A stretch of DNA of 27,500 nucleotides. Source: Neocallimastix lanati (nom. inval.) (taxonomy: Eukaryota > Neocallimastigomycota > Neocallimastigomycetes > Neocallimastigales > Neocallimastigaceae). A model generated the notes under the pieces. It made no database searches and was not told where the DNA came from. It saw nothing but the letters and a program-made list of their open reading frames with translations. Position 1 is the first letter of the stretch. Every line of letters begins with the position of its first letter. Shown here piece after piece: positions 20,263 to 27,500 of this stretch. Where the stretch lies: contig JACVTC010000026.1 of assembly GCA_016946835.1 (NCBI GenBank), positions 190,001 through 217,500 on the forward strand, read 5' to 3'. The translations under genes and the position numbers were made by a program.

Positions 20263-21481
20263 CAATATATAAAATATAAACAGTTGAATATATATATAAA
20301 TATATAAATATTTGAATATATATAAAATAAATATGTATATTTTCTATCTTTACCCATGCATCAAAAAAAGTAGAATCAATTTTTTATATATATTAAATAC
20401 TTATTTAAAATTTATTATAGTATAGTTGCTTCATAAATTATAATATATCTAGTTATATTATTAGAGTTTAAATAAAATAAATAAATTAAAAGATAAAAAG
20501 AAAAATTCATTTAATATAAAATTTTAAAAATAAAAACAAAATAAATTAAAATTTTAATATATAAATGAATAAAAATATATAAACTAAATAAATAAATTAT
20601 TAAATTATAATTGATAATAAATAAATAAATAAATAAATAATTTATTATTGATTTTAATTTTTAATTTTAATTAAAATTTTAATTATTTATTTATTAAATA
20701 ATGATTAAATGAATAATTTAAAAAATATTTTATCGTATTTATTTATTTATCTATTTATCTATCTATTTATTTATTTAATTTATATTGATACATTAAAATA
20801 AATTATTTATTTATTTATTTTAAAACCTTAATTATTTTTTTTTATAGATTTAGTAACAAAATAACTAGAGTTTCTTTGAAAAGACTTTTAAAAAGAATAT
20901 TAAATAATAAAAAAAAAAGTATAAAAACAAGTAAAAAAGACTTATTTTTTAACTTTTTATTTTTATAATCAATTATTTTGTATTATATTGAAGAAATCAT
21001 TAAATTATTAATAAAAATTTTTTATTTTGAAATTCACACAAAAAACAAAAAAAATAAAAAATTTTAAGAGTTAAATTTTTTATTTGAAACAAAACAATAT
21101 AATAAACAAAGTAAAAAAAATTGTATTAAATAATAAAGCAAAGCAAAAACATATAAAACTTATAAATATTATTTATATATCACTTCTAATTAAGAAAAAA
21201 ACAACTATTTTTATCACTTTTTTAAAAAAGAAACATTTTATTTTAAATTTATTTTTTTTTTTCTTAATTATAATTTTTTTTTATTATACTATTAATATCT
21301 TATAATTATTACTGTATTATTGTAAATATATATTTAAATATTTTTTGTTCCTAATCTCTAAAGAAAAGAAAAACAAAAAAAAAAGAAATCTTAGAAATAA
21401 AAAAAGATATCATATCAAATATTATTATCTCTTCTATAATAACTACTTTTTGATATTATAAAATATATAATATAGCCAAAA

Positions 21482-21787
21482 ATGTATCTTACAAGTACGG
21501 AATATAACGAATTTACCAACATCTTCAATATTCCAGCAATACATTATCCATATTACTATAATACTCATAAAGACCAAGATTCAATAATATCAAATCCATA
21601 TGCTCAAAGTAATATCTATGGTTCACCTTCTAACTTTTATAGCTCACCTTCAAATATACATTCTTATTCATTATTAAGTCATAACGAATATGAATCCATA
21701 CCACGTTTAGGTCGTAGACGTTCTTCTGCTCTTGTAATACAATACCCATCAGTATTGGAAACAATAAAAGAAGTAGAAGAGAGTTAA
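21482..21787 (+). CDS. Small unrecognised protein (101 residues) with heptapeptide repeat
   Basis: I do not recognise this protein. The frame stands out from the A/T-rich surroundings by base composition and mixed codon use. The ATG follows AGCCAAAA, and an ATATAG just before it could be the acceptor of a leader intron. The N-terminal 40 residues are Tyr/Asn-rich. Residues 43-63 hold three tandem seven-residue units, SNIYGSP, SNFYSSP and SNIHSYS. Residues 78-82 are RRRSS, a typical PKA-like phosphorylation site, followed by ALVIQYPSVLETI and an acidic tail. There is no signal peptide, membrane segment or Cys. It looks like a short, mostly disordered, possibly kinase-regulated protein. It has no close neighbour: the nearest genes are over 4.5 kb away. 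It could also be one exon of a longer gene, but I find no convincing partner exon. Confidence 0.65.
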   Translation: MYLTSTEYNEFTNIFNIPAIHYPYYYNTHKDQDSIISNPYAQSNIYGSPSNFYSSPSNIHSYSLLSHNEYESIPRLGRRRSSALVIQYPSVLETIKEVEES

Positions 21788-21829
21788 ACGAACAGATTTA
21801 AACAAATAAAGAAAAACTGAGCAAATCAA

Positions 21830-21867
<38 letters not shown>

Positions 21868-23579
21868 AAACTTTAAAAATATGTATATGTATATATGTAT
21901 ATATATTATCATCTGACACTATTCTATATAAAATAATCAATATCATATTGTAGAACAATTATTGTAAATATATTAAAGTTATATAATATATGCAATTAAT
22001 TTTTTTTTAAAGTATCCATCATGATTTTTTTTTTTTTTTTTGACCTTTCTTAGAATATATGAAATATGGCATATCAATAATGTTTATAATAAACAAGAAA
22101 AAAAAAAAAAAGAAAACATACTTTAAAGAAATGTTCAAAAAGCAATATGTTTTTTTTTCTTATACCATTAAAAAATTTATATATAAATTTTTAATATATA
22201 CCAAAAGTTTTTAGAAAAAACAAAAAAAAAAGTAATTATTCATATGATATAAACAATATCATATAAAATAATTTAAAACGACTTTTGACTTTTGGATAAA
22301 CTAAAAAAAAAAAAAGAAGGAAAACTAAAAGTGAATAAGAATCGATTATGATTTTTAATAAATTTAGTTTTCATTCTTTTTTTTTCATTTTTTTTTTTTA
22401 CATATATTTTTGATAGCTTATGATTTTTTTTGTAAATAGTTAAATAATAATAAAAAAATGTAATAATTATAAATAGGAAGTTAAAATTCTTTTTTTTTTT
22501 TTTTTTTTTTTTTTGTACAATTTTTATATTTTTAAATAATAGAAATATTTTTGTAAATAGTAATTTTTTTATTTTTATATTTTTATTATAAATATACCAA
22601 ATTTTTTAAAAAATATAATAAAATCTTATTAATAAAAAAATTAAACCGTTTAAAAAGAAAAAAAAAAAACAATTAAATTGAAATTATGTTATGTTATATT
22701 ATTATATTATATATAATACTATTAATAATAATATTATTCGAAATTTTTTTAATTATTATTGTAACTTTGGTGTTGTTTTTACTTTTTAAAGATAGATATA
22801 TATTATTCTTTAAAAAAAATAAATATGTTATTGGAAATATTTTTAATTTATTTTTATTAAATTTATTTAATTTAATTTTGTTTTTTTTGTTTTTTTGTTT
22901 TTTTGTTTTTGTTTTTAGTTTTTCCTTTCAAAATTCAAATGTATTTTAATCTTGGAAGGTTAAATACTAGTGAGTAGAAATATTTATTTGAAACAAAAAA
23001 TAAAATGTTAGGATTAATGGCAATAAAAAAAAATGAGATAAAAAATAAAGGAAAATAATAATAAATAATAATTAAATAATTTTGAAAAAGATAATTAAAG
23101 TGAAATTCTTTCGGTTTTAATTATTGACTTTTTTTTCTCTGTATATATATATATCATATGTCATATGAATATTACTTAATATATATATAAAATACTTTTT
23201 TAATTTATATGATAAAAGGAACAAAATTTGATATATAAATGACATTGTATTAATTGAGAATATGACAAGACTCTTTATTTTTATTTTTATTTTTTATTTT
23301 ATTGATTTCAATTTTTTAACATCCATGAGGATAAGACTTTTTTTTTTTTTTTTTTTTTTTTGTTTAATGCTAATGTGGACAAGACTTTTTTTCTTTTTTT
23401 TTTTTTTTAAAGTTTTTTAATTTTAATATTAATTTCAATTTTATATTATTTTATTATATTTTTTTAAAAAATTAATTTTAAATTAATATATATATATTTA
23501 ATTAAACGTGGTTTATTTTAATTTTTTTTTCTAATTTTTTTGTTTTTTCTTTCTTTTCAAAAATAAAATATATATAGTA

Positions 23580-23580
<1 letters not shown>

Positions 23581-23628
<48 letters not shown>
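23581..23628. repeat. T15-A33 homopolymer junction
   Basis: Fifteen T are followed at once by thirty-three A, giving a self-complementary block. Confidence 0.9.
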
Positions 23629-23630
<2 letters not shown>

Positions 23631-23719
23631 ATAATAAAAAAAGAAGCCTTCTATAGTAAAAATTTTTTTATTAATTTTAACTTTATATTTATATATTTTT
23701 TTTAATATTTAATTTTAAT

Positions 23720-23860
23720 TTCATTTTTTTCATTTTAATAATAAAAAATCATTTTTCATTTTTTCATTTTTTTCATTTTTTTTTTCATTTTAATTGTATA
23801 AAATTATTTTTCATTTTTTTCATTTTAATAATATAAAATTATTTTTCATTTTTTTCTTTT
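23720..23860. repeat. Degenerate TTTTTCATTTTAATAATATAAAATTA array
   Basis: Roughly three 40-50 bp units combine TTTTTCATTTTTTTCATTTTAAT with ATAAAATTATTTTTCATTTT. Unit boundaries are blurred by T-run length changes. Confidence 0.65.
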
Positions 23861-24277
23861 TTTTTTTTAATTTTATTTATTTATTTATTTTTAAATTTGT
23901 TATTGTTATTATTTTTTTTAACCTTTAAATATTTGTTATAAAAATACTTTTTCTATATATGTATATACAAGTTTCTCATAATATGAAATATTTTAAAAAA
24001 ATTTTGTACATAACATTACAAGTAGTCTAATTATATATATATAAAATATATATATATATATTTATTTATTAGCCTTAATTAAACTTCTTTTTCTTTTTTA
24101 TTATTATTTTTTCTTTGCTCTATGGTTAAAACATGTCATTAAAAAAAAAAAAAAAAAAAAGATTAATAATTAGTGTAATTAATAAAATATAATTATTAAA
24201 ATAAAAAATAAAATAATAATAAATGAATAAATGAATATTAAATATTAAATATTAAATTTCGAATAAATTGAAAAATT

Positions 24278-24315
24278 ATGATAATAATCATATAATACTC
24301 TATGATTATTATCAT
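24278..24315. other. Perfect 14-bp hairpin
   Basis: ATGATAATAATCAT (24278-24291) and ATGATTATTATCAT (24302-24315) are exact complements separated by a 10-base loop. Each arm is itself close to palindromic. No gene lies nearby, so the function is unknown. Confidence 0.6.
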
Positions 24316-24677
24316 TATTAAGAGATAAAATTAAAAATATATCCAATTTTATGTAATTTATTTAAATAAAGATTTATATATATATATATAAATATATATA
24401 ATTTTAATATTTATATTATATATTTTTTTATTTTATATTTTACATTTTACATTTCTTTATATTATATTTTAAATTTCTACATTCCTATAATTTATATTTT
24501 ATATCTCTACGTTCCTATATTTTTTATTTTATATTTAAATATAATACAGTTAATCTCTATAAACATAGCACTATTACATATGAATGTTTGTACTATCTAT
24601 ATATACAAAACTCCAACTATATTATGAATATCTATATAATTATTTTTAACCTATTTATTATAAATATACATGACATG

Positions 24678-24678
24678 A

Positions 24679-24710
<32 letters not shown>

Positions 24711-24736
24711 ACAAAAACAAAAAAAAAAAAAAAAAC
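24678..24736. repeat. (AAAAC)n/(AAAAAC)n tract
   Basis: Three or four AAAAC units expand into AAAAAC units and end in a run of A, a simple-repeat pattern made by slippage. Confidence 0.85.
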
Positions 24737-25695
24737 TCTTAACTATCTTATACTTGATTTTTATTAATATCAAAATCTTTTAAAATTTTCTTTATATATA
24801 TAAATATATTATTTTATTTTATTACTTAATTATTAAAAGTTAAGTTAAAATAAGTATATTACTATTTTAATAAATAAAAAAAAATATTATAAAATGAAAT
24901 TATTTTCAAATTTTGTAAAAAATATTAATGTATGATAATTTATAAATAAAATGGTTTTGTGTTTTAATATATTATTTATTTATTATGTAGATATAATATA
25001 GAGAATATTTACGTGTTTTTTATTTGATAGTATTACTATCATTAATTAAATTTATTATATATATATAATACTAATATTTAATTAAAATAGTATTTAATTA
25101 TTTAATTATTTATTTTATTTAATTAATTAATTAATTATTTATTTTATTTATTTAATTTAATTTTGATATTTAGTGATTTACTATATAATTGTTAAATGAA
25201 TAAAAAATTATATTTAATGTAAACTATATTTAGTATATATAAGAATGTAATAATCATTAAATAAAAGTTATAGTAAAAAAAAGGAATGCTTAACAAATTT
25301 ATGAAGCGATTAACTAATAATTTACTAACATCTTTTCATCTTTTTTTTTTTTTTTTTCAATTCTTCTTTTTAATATATATATATAATTTTTTTTAAAAAA
25401 AAAAAAAAATAAAAAAGAAAACATTAATAAAATATTAAAGTTTATTTAATTTTTAAAAAAAATAATAATAATAATTGAAAAACAATTATTATTATTAAAT
25501 TTTTATTATCAATTATTATTTTTTTTTTCTTTTGTTGTTTTTAATTTTTATTAATTTGGATTATTATTTAATATATTTTTTTTTTTTTATAATTTATTAA
25601 TTCAAAATTAAATATAAAATATATATAAATATATAAAATAATTACATATTTATATATTTATATTATCTTAAAAATAAATAAATAAAAAAAAAAAA

Positions 25696-25998
25696 CGTTA
25701 TGTATTGTATTGCAATGGTGGCTCTGTAATGAAGTAATTTAACATCATAAAAATTTTTTCATATAAACAGGAATAAGTAAATGAAAAATAAATAAATAAA
25801 TAACAAATAAATAAATATGTAAAAATTATTTTATAATTCTATATTATTTGTTACTTAATACTTTCATTTATAAAGAATATTTTATCAATTGTTTCATTAA
25901 TTTATTTATATAAAAAATAATACGACACATTACAAAAATAAAAAAAAATAGAGGACGCCACAATCATATAAAGCCTCATTGTGAAATGCAACACTCCA
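25696..25998 (+). promoter_or_regulatory. Probable promoter region of the ACC-synthase-like gene
   Basis: Two mixed-composition islands lie about 330-630 bp before the ATG: CGTTATG...TTGCAATGGTGGCTCTGTAATG (25696-25725) and GAGGACGCCAC...CCTCATTGTG (25951-25984). The second island contains TATAAAG (25967-25973) between CACAAT and ATTGTG arms. Islands of this kind are rare outside genes here, as is also true upstream of BCAT copy 2. The assignment rests only on position and composition. Confidence 0.3.
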
Positions 25999-26326
25999 AA
26001 AAAAAAAAAAAAAAATCTTTATTTAATAAATTATCTTTGATCTTAATCTTTTTTTAACTCTTTTTTCTTTTTTTTCTTTTTTATGTAATAGAATAATTGA
26101 ATGGAATAGTTTTATATCAATATTATATATTACATATATTATATATATTATCTATAAAAATTTATTATAAATTTATGTATAATGCATATTACAAATACAA
26201 ATTAAAATTTTTAATTTTTTATTTTTTTTTTTATAAAAAGAAAATTTATATTAAATATTTTCTTTTTTCTTCTTTTTTTTTTTTTTTCTTACTTAACAAA
26301 ATTACAAGTAAAATATTAAAAAAAAA

Positions 26327-27500
26327 ATGTCTAAAATAATATCAGCTAGAGCTCAAAAAATTGTATCCAAACCAAATTTATTATTAAAGGGTATTTCTAA
26401 GGTTTTATTAAATCCTTACAGTGAAAAAAATGTTAATGGTATTATTAACTTAGGTACTGCTGAAAATAAATTAAATAATAATGAAATCTTAAAAAAGGTA
26501 AAAAAAAAAAAAAATAAAATAAATAAATAAATTTATATTCTGACTAAAATTAATTAAAAAATAAAAAAAAATAAAAAAAAAAAAAAAAAACAATTAATAA
26601 ACCTAAAAAGAAAATATTAAAAAGAAAGTTCACTCTATATTGATAAATATATATATATGATATGTATATTTTAATATAATATTGGATAATAAAACTTTAA
26701 ATATTAAATCTTTGATTATCTATTAATATATATTACTAAAAATGTTAAATAATTATAATTTTTCAATAGATTGATTATACATTAAATAATTATTATTACT
26801 ATATCATTATTTTTTTTTTCAAACAATATTAAAATTATATATATATTAATATATAATTTTTTCTATAAAATTAATTTTTGATTCTCAAAGATTTAAAATT
26901 AAGATCAATTTCTTAACTTTTTTTTTTTTTTAATTAATAATAATTTAAAGAACCAATACATAGATAAAATATGTTAATATATTATTAATTTTTTTTTTTT
27001 TAATTATTATTTTTTTTTATTATTATTTTTTTTATTATTATTTTTTTTTATTATTATTTTTTTTTATTATCATTATTAATTATCTTCATTCTTAAATATA
27101 TTTATATATAAGATTAATGAAGCTCACGGTAAATGTGCTCCAAAGGATTTATGTTATGGTAACTTTTCTGGTTCCGAAAAAACCAGAGCAAATATTGCTA
27201 GAGTACTTACCAGATATTTAAAACCAAAAGAAGAAATTAAGGCCTCTCAAATTTTTGTTGGTAATGGATGTGGTCCAATGGTAGATATGATTGCTACCGT
27301 TCTTTGCAACGAAGGAGATGCTTTAATAGTTCCAGAACCATACTATGGTGGTTTTAATGCAGATCTTTCAACTAGAGCCGGTGTTAATGTAGTTCCTATT
27401 GGTCATACTGAAGATGATGTTTTAGGCGTCACTGAAGAAATGTTAGAAGAAGTTTATGCTAAAAATAAAGATAAAATTAAGGGTGTTCTCATTGCTAATC
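26327..27500 (+). CDS. ACC-synthase-like class I/II aminotransferase (5' part, two exons)
   Basis: This is a PLP-dependent fold-type I enzyme resembling 1-aminocyclopropane-1-carboxylate synthases and their fungal relatives. Exon 1 is 26327-26497 (57 codons, donor AAG|GTAAAA). The intron is 26498-27112 (acceptor ATATAAG). Exon 2 runs from 27113 past the window end. Seen are NLGTAENKL (41-49), where ACC synthases have NLGLAEN, then YGNFSGSEKTRANIARVL (matching the family's YxxxxGxxxLR segment), VGNGCGPMVDMI (the cofactor-phosphate loop region) and VPEPYYGGFNADL (family VPxPYYPGF). The sequence stops at GVLIAN, just where NPxNP begins, so the PLP lysine lies outside. Family members include true ACC synthases and other aminotransferases, so the substrate is not fixed by this part. 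The start is the first ATG after an A-run, in frame with strong homology. No targeting peptide is evident. Confidence 0.85.
26498..27112 (+). other. Intron 1 of the ACC-synthase-like gene
   Basis: This 615-bp intron is longer than all 13 introns inferred in the HAM1-like gene (96-304 bp). It carries four units of T8-11 plus ATTATTATT at about 26989-27075 and (TA)n tracts. Removing it joins two phase-0 exons in one homologous frame. Confidence 0.85.

Larger units (their letters stand above)
11699..21481. other. Gene-poor 9.8-kb A/T-rich stretch
   Basis: I find no supportable gene. The stretch is built of poly(A)/poly(T), (TA)n, (TTTA)n at 13975-14015 and 20613-20640, degenerate TATCTATTT arrays at 14630-14700 and 14985-15060, and TAATTAA arrays at 15885-16030. 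Small islands of mixed composition stand out near 14450-14500, 16136-16185, 17800-17830, 18690-18720 and 19938-19965. The 19938-19965 island contains GGTTA-ACAA-TAACC at 19942-19955 followed by a purine-rich run. None holds an open frame of coding character. Open frames at 14911, 17097 and 21084 have spacer-like composition. Confidence 0.65.
21788..26326. other. A/T-rich spacer upstream of the ACC-synthase-like gene
   Basis: No gene is supported. Contents are an A-run at 21837-21865, a T-run at 22492-22514, repeated CAAGACTTTTT motifs at 23259-23390, a TTTTCATTTTTT array at 23720-23860, T15 next to A33 at 23581-23628, a 14-bp hairpin at 24278-24315, a CTACRTTCCTATA repeat at 24472-24534, an (AAAAAC)n tract at 24678-24720, and two mixed-composition islands at 25696-25735 and 25921-25998 that probably belong to the promoter of the next gene. 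Confidence 0.65.

Noticed and set aside
21084-21305. 73-codon Lys/Ile/Phe-rich open frame
   Set aside because: Composition equals the spacer and it has no motif.
21749-21958. Minus-strand open frame overlapping the small gene's end
   Set aside because: Half of it is translated from the A-run as poly-Phe; the plus-strand frame is the coding one.
22686-22949. Highly hydrophobic 87-codon open frame, possible small membrane protein
   Set aside because: The hydrophobicity follows from T-rich codons and the second half is T-runs broken by single G or C; no support beyond being open.
23581-23628. T15-A33 as the tail of a retroposed element
   Set aside because: No element body, target-site duplication or coding remnant lies next to it; long A/T runs are common throughout the window.
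26097-26339. 80-codon open frame overlapping the aminotransferase start
   Set aside because: Tyr/Ile/Phe/Lys low-complexity leader sequence in another frame from the real start at 26327.

Overview
The window is extremely AT-rich eukaryotic nuclear DNA. Long A/T homopolymers, (TA)n, (ATT)n and (TAAA)n tracts separate islands of more balanced composition, and those islands carry the genes. The genes contain GT..AG spliceosomal introns. The best-marked one encodes a HAM1-like protein, a family I know from fungi. That family, the base composition and the bacterial-style branched-chain aminotransferase together suggest an anaerobic gut fungus (Neocallimastigomycota). This placement is an inference, not something the sequence proves.

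Layout, left to right. (1) 1-350 is the 3' end of a branched-chain amino-acid aminotransferase (BCAT) gene. (2) 351-3155 is spacer. Its first 1 kb or so is part of a tandem duplication, and the rest holds an unexplained G/C-containing island, a 43-bp direct repeat and the promoter region of the next gene. (3) 3156-4265 is a complete, intronless second BCAT copy. (4) 4266-5314 is the duplicated 3' flank. (5) 5315-11698, minus strand and convergent with BCAT, is a HAM1-like gene. I rebuilt it as 14 exons and 13 introns that stay in frame for 1209 codons plus stop. (6) 11699-21481 is a gene-poor stretch of about 9.8 kb with simple repeats and hairpins. (7) 21482-21787 is a small unrecognised gene for a 101-residue protein with a heptapeptide repeat and an RRRSS site. 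(8) 21788-26326 is another low-complexity spacer. (9) 26327 to the window end is the 5' part of an ACC-synthase-like class I/II aminotransferase, in two exons around a 615-bp intron.

The genes do not look like one pathway cluster. Two of the loci encode PLP-dependent aminotransferases, but they are over 20 kb apart and point to general amino-acid metabolism. The most informative observations are four. The BCAT tandem duplication has a strong identity gradient, consistent with recent gene conversion. The BCAT type is bacterial-like and intronless. The HAM1-like protein carries long disordered segments studded with basophilic kinase motifs. The small gene has a protein repeat whose serine codons switch family between units, which argues that it is real. 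I see no convincing new multi-gene system, CRISPR array or complete mobile element.
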